Assembly (NCBI GenBank): GCA_030620095.1
Contig: JAUTXW010005184.1
Coordinates: 748,501 to 812,500, forward strand
Length of the DNA: 64,000 nt
Origin: Kuschelorhynchus macadamiae
Lineage: Eukaryota; Arthropoda; Insecta; Coleoptera; Curculionidae
Direction of reading: 5' to 3'
Part shown: positions 1 to 12,541 of the stretch, piece after piece
Layout: every line of letters begins with the position of its first letter
Numbering within the stretch: the first letter of the stretch is position 1
Made by a program: the position numbers and the translations under genes
Notes under the pieces: generated by a model
The model's input: only the letters and a program-made list of their open reading frames with translations
Databases searched by the model: none
Told to the model about the DNA's origin: nothing

Positions 1-19
1 AAACATTTTAGGTAGTTAG

Positions 20-190
20 AGGCATTCGCTGACAATTAAAGCCAGTCGCTGGCAGTCAAAGGCAATCGATGTCAGTCACAGGCAGTCATTAGCAGTCACA
101 AGCAGTTATTGGCAGTTATTAGCACTGGCTATTTATCACTCGTAATTAAAGACAGTCATTGGAATTCGCGGGAAGTTCTTTGCATTCCAT
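20..190. repeat. Degenerate ~10-bp tandem repeat (GGCAGTCATT-like)
   Basis: Variants of a decamer such as ggcagtcatt, agcagtcaca and ggcagttatt follow one another with a period of about 10 bp. The array decays toward 190 and may begin before the window. It has no coding meaning that I can see. Confidence 0.7.
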
Positions 191-1485
191 GGAAGTTATT
201 TAAAAGAGTATCATTTTGGCATTACTTGTACATTTTTGCTCTCTGTGACACACCCCGGTTAAGGTACAGAGCTTTTTGGCACTTTTACAGGAACTAAACG
301 ATGTTTTTGTAAATAGAGGAATATTAAATATCTGATTCCAATGAAATCTACTAAAATAAGCATTTTTCTCACGTGTTAAAACACACCAACTTTTGTAACG
401 CGTGAGAGCGGAAACAAATTGAAAAATATCTAACATTTTGGATATTTTGTTCAGCTTTATTTATTCTTTTAGCTTAAAATATAATAAAAGAATATTCTAA
501 TATATTCTCACTATTCCTTATTTCCAAATTTGTATTTTTGAAAACCGATATATGCGCTATAAATATACCGTCTACTGCCTAAAACTATTAGTTAGAGTTC
601 ATTTCATAATAATTTTTTGTTGATAAACATAATTTTATAACTTTACTTATCAAAAGTAAATTGTACGTTTCAACACAGATTTCTCGATCTGGTTGAAAAA
701 TGACTAAACTCACTAAGAATTTTTGTAGATATAATGCCTCGACAGCTCGAGAGCTCGCATTTCCGTTTTTTTTACCATTCTGGTTCTAGTATAACATAAA
801 TTATGTCTAATATAGATAAAGGTATAATCGTCTAACATATGTACGAAAATGTGTGATTTTCGTTCACTGTTTCCACATTTATATGAGCAATTTATATTTA
901 AAACGGTAAGCCAGATCTTTCAGCAAGTTTGTGAGAGAGTTGTACTTCAGCAATTTACTTGATTTTTTTTTAAATGATCGCCCGGTTACCGAGACCTATC
1001 AACACTATTTTTTGTATTATTTTGTTGAACGCGCTCCATATTCTTATAATTCCGCTGGAAACTAATCGCGCCATCTAACGGCAAAGGCAGAACAAGGTCT
1101 GCCGAGCCAGCTAGTATAGTTTATAGCTTAAGTTAATAAAGACTGTTTATATTATTCTCTGCATCTGAAAAAAAATAGTGTCTCTCAAACTTGATAACTT
1201 CGCCCCCATTTATTTTGAAAAACGAAAATAGTCTCATTTGTAAAAAATTTCCAGAACACGCTTTTACCATATACATTTTCTTATGAAAATCGAGTATGTA
1301 ACCGAAAACTTAAACCAACTTCTATTTTTAACAGCTCGGAAGTAATTAATTATCCAGAAACACATCTATACAAAACGTGTTGAATGAAACCACTCGACTT
1401 GATTATGGCCATTAGTGAAAGGTGCTTTTATAAATATGTTCAGGGAGTTACCGACCTGTTCACGCTAGCCTATATCCCTTTTGGT
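191..1485. other. AT-rich DNA, nothing recognised
   Basis: No exon-like open frame, terminal repeat or known domain was seen on either strand. The short open frames here have no coding character. Confidence 0.5.
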
Positions 1486-2125
1486 TATAAATGGGGTACA
1501 AGAAAAAAGATCACTTAATTATTTTTTTAGGTTTAGTCGGCTTTTATGATAAAAATTGGGTTCTAAAAATAATAAAGAAAAAGCAGAAGCAAAGTTTGTA
1601 TTTTGTGGGAATACAATATTGTTTGTATAAGTTCTACTAAATATATTTCCTCATTATATCACTCTGGAGAATGCAAAAGTTTATCTTGGAAAGCACAATC
1701 GAAGCTCCTTTAAGTATTCCTGTTCAAGCCAGTGGGGAAACGAAAATAAATGTTCCGGTATATCATTGGCGATAATATAAACACAGAATAAACAACTAAC
1801 TATTATGTATAGCATTTAAGTTACCCAAAGAATAGCATCTAGGCTAACCAAAGAATAGGACAAATTAGTTTTCCAACACCTAGTTTGAAATCAAAATATT
1901 TGAACACAAAGTAACATTCGGCGCGCTACCACTCTATTCAGGCTAGGTTATTGTCATTGTGGTCACAAGTGGTACACGAAAAAGATGACTTATTTATTTT
2001 TCAGTCCACTATTGTGATAAATTTGCTCGTAAAAAACAGAACAGAATAAAGAGAGACAAAGTTTCTATTTTGAGGAAATACAATAATTTTTCTATAAGTT
2101 CTAGTAAATATATCTACTCAAAAAC
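1486..2125 (+). repeat. Diverged direct repeat pair (about 1486-1660 and 1965-2125)
   Basis: Two direct copies about 475 bp apart share an ordered series of motifs: a ggtacaagaaaaa/ggtacacgaaaaag start, cttaattattttt/cttatttattttt, then aaagtttgtattttg/aaagtttctattttg, gaatacaat/aaatacaat, and a common end ataagttctactaaatata/ataagttctagtaaatata. They look roughly 75% identical by eye. The family is unknown. Confidence 0.55.
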
Positions 2126-2688
2126 CTCTTTGTTATTTTAAGGTAATTTGTATCGAATAGAAGGTTGTTTTAAAATGTAATATATGATCGTTGTACAATT
2201 TTAGTCGAAGGAGGAAAATATATTCCAAGTAATAAAACATTAAAATAAAAATAACAAAATTTAATTATACAATGTAGTTACTTGATTTAAGTTCAGTAGA
2301 TGTTGTTAGAATTAAAAATCAATTATTAATTTATTTCACTTGTTAGCACAGCTACTCAGTTAGGTTAGTCATAGGCGCTTCGTAGGTTTCTGATGATTTT
2401 CAAACTTTTATGGGCACCAATTTTAGTTGAACCAAAACACTCTTTTGTAATTAAATTCTATGAACCAAATATTACTTAGGCCATAATTATAATCTCCAAT
2501 TAATATAACCTGAAAAGTCAAAACATAAACACAAAAGAAACAAGGTAATTTTTAAAAAACTCAGATTTATTATCTGAAAATCCGCAGAGGAATATCAACA
2601 ATTGCAAAATAAATCACAAGAAAAGATTCTAGATACACCAATTTGAAATTTACCTAATCAAATAATGAAAGTATTGATTCTTAAATTT

Positions 2689-2690
<2 letters not shown>

Positions 2691-2781
<91 letters not shown>
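2691..2781. repeat. (TA)n microsatellite
   Basis: About 45 TA units with one phase slip near 2730 (a double A). The open frames across it are artefacts of alternating Tyr-Ile codons. Confidence 0.97.
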
Positions 2782-2783
<2 letters not shown>

Positions 2784-2950
2784 AAGGTTAAACGCTATAC
2801 AAAAATATCAATTTAATTCAGTTAGCCAAATATCAAAACCTTATGTTAAATAAGATAATAAATACTCCAATTTTTATAACCAAAAGTAAAATAAACCAGT
2901 ATTTGGTTATTTACTTTCCAAATATACATACAAATATATAACTGTAATTT

Positions 2951-3088
2951 ATGCGCAGCTCATACTGGGCTCCTCGCTCTCCGGACTTGACCGTACCAGA
3001 TTTTTTTCTTTGGGAGTACGTAAAGGACCACGCTTATAAACCTCTGCCTTAAACATTGGATCAATTGAAAGTGAATATTCGAAATGTA
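2951..3088 (+). pseudogene. Mariner-like transposase C-terminal fragment
   Basis: This strand translates to WAPRSPDLTVPDFFLWEYVK followed by a short tail resembling the region around the third catalytic Asp of IS630/Tc1/mariner transposases (the WPxRSPDLTPLDFFLWG motif of insect elements). One in-frame stop (TAA, about 3050) follows KPLP, then the frame resumes as TLDQLKVNIRNVI, as expected of the family. The rest of the transposase, including the HTH region and the first two Asp residues, is missing. It is a dead fragment; no terminal repeat could be assigned to it. Confidence 0.75.
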
Positions 3089-3327
3089 ATAATACTTTTG
3101 ATTTTTTGATACACAGTTTCAACAAATTAATAAATAAATTAAATAAATGTATTGAAGTTGATGGAAGACATTTTCACATTTGCCACATTAAACTCTTTCT
3201 AATAATCTAATAAAAAATGTTTGACAATTTTTATGATTTTTTATTGAAATGCAGTATTTTTTCGAAGATCAATAAACCCAATATTTTTTAACCTAACTAT
3301 AACTTGTATTACATTTTGGAAAATATA

Positions 3328-4086
3328 CAGGGTGGTGGTGGAACACAAAGTTGCCCTGAAGATCAGCCATGTTGTTGTTCGGTGCTTACGGTTGTCAAAA
3401 TAAAATAATATTTAATCAAAAAAACTTTCGGTAAAATGAAATTATTGAGTGAAAACCACATCTTGATAGCTTTTTTTATTTCCAAGCTATTTAAATAGTG
3501 TCAAGATATAGAGTACGTATATATCGCGTAAATTGTATCCACTTGAACCGGTCCGATGTAGTCCATCCACTTGAAAATCGCAATATACACGGCGATCAAC
3601 TGATATTTCGATCCATTTGAACGTTTTAATTCAGTCCTGTATTTTTTGGAATTGAATTGAACTTAAGTTAATCGGAATATTATTAACACGATAACGACGG
3701 GGATTGGTAATAAACTGGATTATATTTTGACAATTTTAAATCAGATTTCTCTCTTAACTTAACTTTGTGTTGGAGTCGGAATTTGTTTCTGTTTTGTTTT
3801 TATTTTTTTGAGTGGTTTCAATTACCGGTGATAATTAAATTAAAATGGCCACAGTTTTAAAGCTTTGGTTAGAATAAAAATTCTTCTAAAAATGTCGTTT
3901 TCCACTACTTGCTCTCTTTCTACATTGCTTGTCTCTTTGTTGTACAATAATGAATTGAAGTTTTGGATTTATGCATCCAATCTAGTATTATGCGATAAAT
4001 ACGGCTTTCATTCAAACCCCTTTAAAGCAGATAGGTTCAGGTGGATGCAATTTAAATAATATAACTCAGTAGTGATTGCCACCCTG
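3328..4086. mobile_element. Possible MITE with short terminal inverted repeats
   Basis: The stretch begins CAGGGTGG and ends CCACCCTG, each flanked by TA (3326-3327 and 4087-4088), as expected for a Tc1/mariner-type insertion. An inner inverted pair, taaattgtatccacttgaacc near 3531 against its near complement ggttcaggtggatgcaattta near 4033, supports a foldback structure. The outer repeat is only 8 bp, so the ends are tentative. No transposase is encoded inside. Confidence 0.4.
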
Positions 4087-4089
4087 TAT

Positions 4090-5810
4090 TAATTTACAAT
4101 GGCAGCATGCAATAAAATATGCCAGAAAGGCCTAGATTTTATAAGGTTCCTCAGAAAGTTCAATAACATCTAAAAAATGGAATTAAAAATAATATTTGGA
4201 ATGACGAATTAGATTTTAAATGTTAAAAAGAAATGGATTACATTAATTAAAGGGGCTCGAAGAGGGTTGCCGGCGTCCGTGGTAATTATTTTACCAAAAA
4301 GGTAAATATTTAAATTAAATTATTTCAATTAAAGATACGACTCTTTGTTATGAATCCCTCGAAATAGAAAATCAGCATTTTGTGCGGTTCTTCGAAAGCT
4401 GATGTGTTAGTTGCCCAACCTATGGCAATACCCTGGCTCACAGACTAATAGCGAGTGCAAATTAAAATCAATATTTATTGTAGGATTTTAAAATTTAAAT
4501 GCTACACTATTTATGATAAGTAATAATTATTACAAGTCCAGTAAACACTTAGGTTTATTTAAGGTATTAAGCATTCGTGAACAAACAAGACATGGATATG
4601 AAAGTGTAAAATGCATATAATATCGTGGTTTTTAAAGTTATAGTTTTGCTTTTAATAATTCTAATGTTGACGTAAATCTAAGGCATACTTCGAAAATTGG
4701 TTGTCTTAGCAGTAGTTATATATTAGTTTTTTTATATGTGTCGCATGACCAGTTTTTCTGCTAATGATGTGAGATTCACAATTGATACTGAATATACTGG
4801 CTCTATATGTCTGTTTCCAATAAATATAAAATATGATATAGGTTGAATGTTAATAATAGTTAAGTACCTAATTTATGGCAAGAAGTAAAAAAATGTTATG
4901 CCGACGCCGCGGCCGGATTCCAAATTGTTTAAAAAATGTTAAAAATCTCAGAAAAGGATATAAAGCTAATATATTAAGATAGTAAATGAAAAGTGGTGAC
5001 AATTTTGTTCACTCTATTAAATTCTATGTTTTATGAGCTAATAAAATTCTAATGTCCTGTACCCCTCATAAAACTTCATTTTATGTTAACTAGTATGGTA
5101 TATATATAATTTAATAGCAGTTAAAGTGTCAAGCAAATTTTCAATATAAAATGTTGTGCACACTTCAGTTTTGTGTAACTTAAGAATTTTTATTACTACA
5201 AAGGACAGGTATTTACATTTAATTTTTTAAATTCCAATGGTCATAATAGAATAAGAAAAAGTCCGTAAATGCTATTCGTTCGGGTAAGGCGCTTTGCTTA
5301 TTTTACACATTTTTTTCCGAAGTACTTTGTACTTTTCATAATGAATATTTTCTTTTATTTAAGAAAATCATGATCAAGAAAAATCCCATAATTTTTTTAA
5401 TAGATTATGTATTTTTTAATATATCGACCTGGCAGCGAAATAAAAAGTCTGATTTTGATGCTGAAAGCTCATACCCAAATATTCCGATGTATGCCACGAT
5501 ATATGCATCATTGGACATAATTACGCGAAAGTTCAAGGAAGGAAAACGAAACACTTTTTGAATGCACAACGTTGCTTCTGGATAGGATGATAATTGTATT
5601 GAAGTACTGTATCCCTAACTTCTACTTTCAAATGAAAGGTAGGGTTTTACTCTTAAGGTGACAACGTTTCAAAGGGGTAATCCCATTCTCTCTATAACTA
5701 ATGTTTAGATGGAGTGAGTCTACGAGCATGCAATTAACACTGCTCAAAGCAAACTTAAACTTTGACTTAGGTATGTGTATGTACTATTTGAATAGCAAAC
5801 TATAATCAAT
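4090..5810. other. AT-rich DNA, nothing recognised
   Basis: No domain, splice-bounded open frame, long inverted repeat or tandem array was found. A short GC-rich patch near 4902-4920 (gccgacgccgcggccgg) stands out in composition but gives no readable product. Confidence 0.45.
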
Positions 5811-5813
5811 TGG

Positions 5814-6475
5814 CAGAATTTCGAAAACACGTAAATACCGTAAGAACATTATTAACTTAGCAAGTGAGCAAGAAGACAATTCGTTTTTGCCTTTTCTTGA
5901 CAGCCTTGTTAAGTCGTCTTTAAAAGGCATCAAAACTACCATGTACCGAAAGCCCATTCTGCGCATTACCTTAAGTAGAGTTCTAACAATTATGCAGCAG
6001 CAAAAGAGGGGATCATAACAATACTTTACAACATAGCTGTAACATCTTAAAAACCTCCGATATAGCTTGAAGCAGAAATCGTAAAGATATAAAAAAATGA
6101 GTTGAAGAATAGCTACTGTGAAAGGTTAATAACAAAATAATCATTATATTATGACACATTCCGATCCAGAAGAAAATTGATCATTTCTCACGAAATCTGA
6201 AAAGTTTCGAAAAATAGTCAGGAATGTGAATATCAAAATCGCATTTAAAACGTAATATAAATTAAGGAGCCTTCTGGCGAAAACTACCCAAAGGACATCG
6301 ACAAGAACAAAGAATGCCTTTACCAAATCTACTGTGAGTGTGGTAGTCGTATATTGGAGAGATAAAACGCCATGCAACTTTAGAAAGGATTTTAGGTATT
6401 TATACGACTTGCGCGAATATTCCAAATATATAGAAGCTATTTTTAGCTCAGAAACCCTTACGATTTGGGTAACCA
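5814..6475 (+). pseudogene. Penelope-like element remnant: end of RT plus GIY-YIG endonuclease
   Basis: Read with frameshifts on the + strand, 5850-5965 encodes INLASEQEDNSFLPFLDSLV and then a short spacer and MYRKP. This is the pattern of Penelope-like reverse transcriptases just after the catalytic core (NxLPFLDxLV...YRKP). After a decayed stretch, 6228-6345 gives a NIKIAFKT...LRSLLAKTK-like segment and then YQIYCECGS, the lead-in to the GIY-YIG endonuclease, where RYIGETKRP is expected; here the catalytic part is degraded to ILERDKTP. Several stops and frameshifts make it non-functional. The order RT then GIY-YIG is diagnostic of Penelope-like elements and is not found in LINEs. The 5' part of the RT with the active-site Asp pair is absent. 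Confidence 0.72.
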
Positions 6476-6479
6476 AAGG

Positions 6480-7055
6480 ATGGATATAGAATTTTTAAAT
6501 TTTTAGTTTACGCTTAAAAACGATTGGAGAGTTACTATTCGAAACGTTGTGAAACCGAAAAAATGAAAACAATACAAGGCCTACAGAAAAGAAGATTTAT
6601 TGAACCGAAGAAGAGGTCGATAGAAAATTAGCTTCCGATAAGGACGTACTCCACTATCGCTAGTTTCCCCCTATTCAGTCAGTGCTGACCCATTCCTAAC
6701 ATCTGGTCATCCCAAACCAATCTTTTTCAAAACGCAGCCCCCCTAATCCTTGCTTCTTCATATTTTCTAGTTGACACCTCGCAGGGAAACCGTATACAAA
6801 GTGACAACTATCCATTCTATACAAGCCTCAGTTTTCATAAAAAGATCTGACAATTTAAAGGATTTATCATTGAATATAAATGACAGAAAGAAAGAAGATA
6901 ATTTATTTGTTCTAATACAAAATCCTTTACGGAATCAACTACAAAACATCTTCACCATATTAAACAACCATAATAACAAATTAAAAAGAGAAGCAGTTAA
7001 GTAAGCTTATACAATAATTGTTGTAGATTACAGTTCAATGTCAGCCAAGGTATCA
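6480..7055. other. Probable Penelope 3' flank, otherwise unassigned
   Basis: No readable product. The open frame at 6771-7004 has no recognisable domain. The stretch could be the decayed 3' part of the preceding element. Confidence 0.3.
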
Positions 7056-7059
7056 TTCC

Positions 7060-7158
7060 AAAATTTTATTGTATCGTGAAAAAGTGACCCTCCGAGATAT
7101 TTTTAGATCTTTACGTTTCAGGATCCTTACATGCCGAAAAATGGGTTTTCTCAATTCC

Positions 7159-7242
<84 letters not shown>

Positions 7243-8115
7243 TTGGTATGAATCCAAGATGAATGGCGGCCTCATAAAATATTTAAATATTCAACCTATA
7301 AAATTACTTAATGTATTGTTTTCAACTTTTGTGCGTAAATTAATTATATTATAGGGATAAAATGGTAAAATTTTAGTACGAATTCAAGATGGCGAAACAC
7401 AATGACAAATATATATGTTTCATCAATTCCGTCGCTCTGTCGGTCTGTGTATCGGTTTGTCAGATCGCAGCATAGCTTAAAAACTACTTACCCGATTGAT
7501 ATCAAATTTTAGTCAAACATTAAGGGTAATATGGGAATAACCTGGAAATATTTTTGTGAAAATCTAGTACGGCGAAACAAAATGACGGCCTAGTCAAACA
7601 ATTAAAAAAGTATTATTAAAATTTTAATTATCCCATTAACTTCAAATTTTGCACAAAAATCAATTCTTACATAGGAATTAACTGGTAACATTTTGGTATT
7701 AATTTAGGGTAGTAAAACAAAATGGCGGCCTAATAGAATATTTAAAAAACTCGTCTGAAAGATTAATTTCAAATTTTGTGCAATCATTAAGTGTGATATA
7801 GAGATAAACTCGTAAAGTTGTGGTACGAATTCAAGATGATGAAAGAAAATGGCGGCTGAATAAAATGTTTAAAATTAACGTAAAAAAATCTTATTCAATT
7901 GACAAATTTTGCCAAAAAATTAAATGTAATATAAGGATAAACTGCTACGGATTTAATATGACGGGACAAAATGGCGGTGTGTGTCAATGTAAACACTACT
8001 TATTCAATTTATTTAAAATTATTATTATGTTAAATAAAATGAATTAAGTTATAGGCAGAAACTGGTAAAATATTGGTAGGAATTCAATATGGTGGAACAA
8101 AACGGTGACAATGTA
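7060..8115 (+). repeat. Dispersed repeat family, copy A, with internal ~115-130-bp tandem units
   Basis: It starts with a module (tattgtatcgtgaaaaagtg, then gatctttacgtttcagga) shared with copies near 19870, 28047 (reverse), 51085 (reverse) and 51477. From 7240 to 8110 about six or seven diverged units repeat, each with a core like caagatggcgaaacaaaatg and ggcggcctaataaaat, a run like aactacttacccgattgat, and a taaaattttggtacgaatt stretch. A (TA)n array (7160-7239) splits head from tandem part. No protein is encoded. The layout would suit a non-autonomous transposon carrying a minisatellite. Confidence 0.65.
7160..7239. repeat. (TA)n microsatellite inside dispersed repeat copy A
   Basis: About 40 uninterrupted TA units between the head module and the tandem-repeat part. 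Confidence 0.97.
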
Positions 8116-8119
8116 AATA

Positions 8120-11055
8120 TTTGAAAAGACGGTATATATGTGTTAGTAAATGACTATGTACCGAACTAAATTAGGCCACACTTCACTATTCATAATAAGG
8201 AAAAAATAATGAGGGAATTTCCGGTAATTTTGATGCTATATTATACATGTCTCATATAATTGTGTTAATAAAAAAAATATCTGCAAAAAGCTCTTGGTTT
8301 GTTTTTAATCAATCATTCCACTTTAATAGGCCTTCTTTTTAGATCTCTGTAAACTGTCCGTTTTTTTTTAAACTTGAAGTCTTTGTTCCCAGCCTTAACT
8401 AACTTTTGTTTTCATTTCTACGTTTAATATATTTTAAAGGAAAGACTACATTTATTAAAACATTTATTCTAAACACAAAAATATCATATTCTTCATTCAT
8501 ATTAAAATAAGTCATCACATAATCCCAATACTCATCTTGTAGCTTCGAGGCAAAGTGTCTTATTCTATTATCTGCAAATATACGTTTCTTATAAGATATC
8601 CCATCTTCCAACTCAGAGCTTAAACTTACAAATTTTATTTTTTGAGCAAAGTGATGATTGCAAAGTCAGGAATACCAGTCTCGCTGTCACCTTGAAAATT
8701 GATAAAGATCCATTACCCTGTAATATTAAAATGTTCTCAAAGTATGACCCTATAGTTTAAAAAAATAGAAGTTATTTAATCTAAAAGCCTGCTAATATTA
8801 TCAAAGAATACTACGACAGATCCTAAGTTACTACGACAAATACAAATAATAATAGTTTCTATTAGGCTAAACCCTTATACCTGAACATTCAAATTATTCT
8901 TCCATACTCTTTTCCTGGACAGCGCCGATTTTCTCGAATAAAATGAAAAAGTAGAAGGAAAGAAACGGGGAGGTTATAAAGGGATGAGTAGAATGAGATA
9001 AATCTTATGATAGAAGATAAAGGAGAGAGAAGTACAGGAGGAAGTGCAATAACTTACTAATCTGTAAAATGAATTTTTGAAATTAATAACCGGATCGGAG
9101 TTTATACTATCAGCCGTTTTGTATGTGTCCTAATATTTTTTTTATTGATATACTAGAAGAAGTTGATCTCTGAGAATATTAATTTTGTAAATTTCTTTTC
9201 TACAAACCGTTTTTATATACGTAAATATGTTAACAATTTGAATTATGAAAATTAAAACTCAAATATGACATCTGCTGCCTAAAACTGTTGTATATATTTT
9301 GCGCGTTGTGAATGTTGTGAATATTGTGAATCCTCTTCGAATATGAATTTTTTTAACGCGACCTATATCCGTTCCATCCAAGCATCTAAAATACACTGCA
9401 CTACAATGGTTGAATTGAGGTTAACACAAGAGACAAGCATAGTAAGTTTCTTGTCTCTAACGACATGATAGGTATTTTTAGAAACAACGATTATTTTAAC
9501 ATAGTTAACTGTCTTTACTTCTTAATATCTGTTTTACTAAAAATCCCACTTTAAATAGACCTATTTGTATGAGCTTAATAAAACTGTTCTTATTTTTGTT
9601 CCCTAGGTCTAAATCTTGCCTGACAACTAATACAGAAGATTCATGCCTGATAACAGTTATGTAATATAAGACTATAGTTGGAATATTCACCCCTAACTGA
9701 ATTTAATGCGGTATGGCGTATGCCCAACCAAATCTCATCACAAGTCAATATTAGCTTTTAAAAAGCTTTTCTTTCTTTTTCATATCGATGGAGAAACTCC
9801 ATTGAATCTCAAATACGTCTTGTTTTTACGTGAAAATAAGAAATTTTAGAGCACATTTTATATAAATCTTTCGATATTACCATTTATATTTCGATATCCT
9901 ATTTTACGGGAATTTTAGTTAGTATTTATTATTTAGTATTTTTGGGGCATAGTGGAACCAAAACGTGAATTATACAACTTGCAAAAGGTAATTTCTTACA
10001 CAATTGTAATTATAAACTAAGTAAAAAAATAATGTATAACTCTGATATCTGTTCTGAGGTACTGAAAATAAGAGAGTATTTCTTTAAGGGTTAACATGTA
10101 GCTAATTATTGTCTAATTATTTCTTAAAAATATCATATTTTAATCTAATAAATAATGACCGTGCCAAACGAGTTGTAGCATTTCTTGCAATCTGGCAACA
10201 AAATATAGATTTTATATATCTTAATCCCAAAACGGCCCACAGATCATTGTGAAAACTAAAACGTAGCTTATTCTCAAATACTGAACAAAGCTAGCCGTAC
10301 TTGATGGAAATCCATTTCAACCAAATTTAAAATTTCCACTTAATTTATTTTCCAAAAAAAAACACATGATAGTTGTTTCGCCAACGCTGTGGCTTCATAA
10401 AATGTTAGATCTGAAATAAATGTGTAACACAAACTGTAGGTATTAAGCACCTGAACCCGTTTTGTGTATATTATACAGGTAAAATATTCTAGATTTTTTG
10501 TTATATCCCAATAAGTGTTTTCATTTACTTGGTATTCTCAACTAATTGATAAATAAAAATAGAGCTATTACCATAACATATCTTGATTATTAAATTAAAT
10601 ATTAAATTATTAAGCATCCCAGAACAGACGCAAAATATATCTGAACAACATTAACCACAGTATTAATATAATTTTTAATATACCAGTAATATTTACAGAG
10701 GAAAAACCTTCAAGTCGATCTCTATAAATATTGCCTTAAAAAAATCTGCCAATATTGTAAATAATTTTCGCTCATTTTTGTGTACCTTTTGGTACGTGTA
10801 ATATTTTAATGTTTTGTTATTAAGTATATAATCAAACCCCTATATAGTAATTTTCTAATAAGCTTTTTATTTCGTCAAAGCCATTCATTCACTTATGGAA
10901 ACCTTTCTAAATTACTGTTATTTCTGATGTCACGATTTAAATGTTGTGCTTCAAAGCCTAAATAAGCAAAGCGTTGCGTTATTTTTAACATAAACCTATT
11001 TCCCTTATGTAAATGTAATAAATTTATAGATACTAAATATTTTTCTTTTTTTTTT
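8120..11055. other. Unassigned intron or intergenic DNA
   Basis: No coding domain, TIR pair or strong repeat recognised. Since the first visible Nmdar2 exon starts in the middle of a codon, this stretch is most likely the 3' part of its preceding intron. Confidence 0.45.
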
Positions 11056-11059
11056 ACAG

Positions 11060-11118
11060 GTGTCCATTTTGATACGTCCAGTCAAAGTTTAGTAAACGAA
11101 ATCACCGCCGCCATAAAG
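11060..11118 (+). CDS. Nmdar2: Nmdar2 exon (NMDA-type glutamate receptor subunit 2), partial
   Basis: A 59-bp exon lies between a long polypyrimidine tract ending in acag (acceptor at 11059) and a gtaaag donor at 11119. It enters with two bases of a Gly codon (phase 1) and reads GVHFDTSSQSLVNEITAAIK, ending on a complete codon. This fits the extracellular amino-terminal domain of insect NMDA receptor subunit 2, directly before the VYAYGVE segment encoded by the next exon at 34147. The reading frame and phase match across the 23-kb gap. NMDA receptors are glutamate-gated cation channels in neurons; subunit 2 pairs with subunit 1. Family identity is from recognition of the joined sequence, not a search. 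Confidence 0.82.
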
Positions 11119-12210
11119 GTAAAGTATACCAAAAACTAAAGCCAATTAAAAATCGTTAGTTGAAATACATTTAATAACAGTTATTTTTCTGATTTTTGTT
11201 TCTGTTAATTTGAAACAAAGTATTGTGGCCAGAAGCCAAGCCACAGTACAATGTATTACTATACTACTACGTTTTATCGTGATTAATTAATTGATATTTG
11301 AGAATATCAAGATAATGTGCAAACCCTTTGGTAATTATTGTATTAACACAATCATTAATATCTTTTTTGCAGTCTCCTTAGGAGGGTAAAAGGTTTCCCG
11401 TGCGCTCACCCCACAACTTTGATAAGAGTCCAAAGAATAGAGTTGTAAAACTTAGCTTAATAAAAAGATGTTGTTACTGTACTGTAAACCAGTTTACACT
11501 TGATCGCTGATCTAAACGATGTGGATAATTTAAATTTAATTTTAATTAAAGACAATGTAAGCCAGACAACTGAATTCTATTCAGAATGCTCGATTATCTA
11601 TAATCTTCAGGCAGATATTGTTATATGAATTTAAACTTTGTCTCTTAATTTAAAATATTTCAGTTCAGATGCAAAGTATGTGACGTCAAAAACCGTAATT
11701 ATTATGCGTGTTTTTTATTTCGAAGTTACGTAGTTTCGAACATACATTATTGATGTTAAAAATGACTGCTGGATAAAAAGTGGAGCACAATTCAAATTAC
11801 GTTTACTTTAAAAATTTTTTCCTTGTTTTTCGGTGTTTTGTTGGAAATTTTTTGAAAAATACCTATGTATGGATCTCAAACGCCAAAAGTATCATTAATT
11901 GTGTATACCACATTTATGACGATTCGTTTTTGTTGTCTGGCTTTAACGTTAAAGGTTTAGGGAATATAAACACATATTATACATTATATAGCACAATTTG
12001 CACGTGAGGGAAATAGTGCCTTAAATACTCTATCTAAGCCGTATGCCTACATTTATTTTTGGATATTTAAAAAGTCGCGGCTATTTTGCCACAATTCACA
12101 AATTACATAATATGAACTAAGTTCTATACATTTTAGACACTCGGGTCATAAAAGAAAACACGAAAACAAAATTTAATTCCCATATTGCAAAAAGGCTCTT
12201 CTGTTACAAC

Positions 12211-12263
12211 ATAGACATAGACATAGACATAGATGGGGAGCCCGATAAGGGCAGCACTTAGGC
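12211..12263 (-). mobile_element. 53-bp truncated retroposon with (ATAGAC)n tail and 11-bp target duplications
   Basis: An insert of 53 bp is flanked by identical 11-bp direct repeats tctgttacaac at 12200-12210 and 12264-12274. Its left end is four ATAGAC-type hexamers; its body reads tggggagcccgataagggca and continues to the right duplication. On the minus strand this is a short 3' end followed by a (TCTATG)n tail, as expected for a severely 5'-truncated LINE or a SINE. The parent element is not identified. Confidence 0.8.
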
Positions 12264-12541
12264 TCTGTTACAACGGTAAATTGTTCTGTAGAAATTGGAA
12301 TACTCATTTCGGAAATTGAATTGTATGTATTCATGAAGACTGTAATATTTTGATCAGGAAATATTCCTTAAAATTACAATAGTGCATCAAATTTGCCTAC
12401 ATTTGAATTTGGTTCTTTTAAGTTGGGTCCTTTCTCAAAAAAGTATAAATTAAAACTCATAGAATTTTTTACAACAATCATGAACAGAGTGTTCAATTTT
12501 CGTTGGTTTTCTGGTATTTATCTCCGTTTTTAGAAAAGATA

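Noticed and set aside
1..190. CRISPR array
   Set aside because: Period of about 10 bp, degenerate, no spacers; the sequence is eukaryotic.
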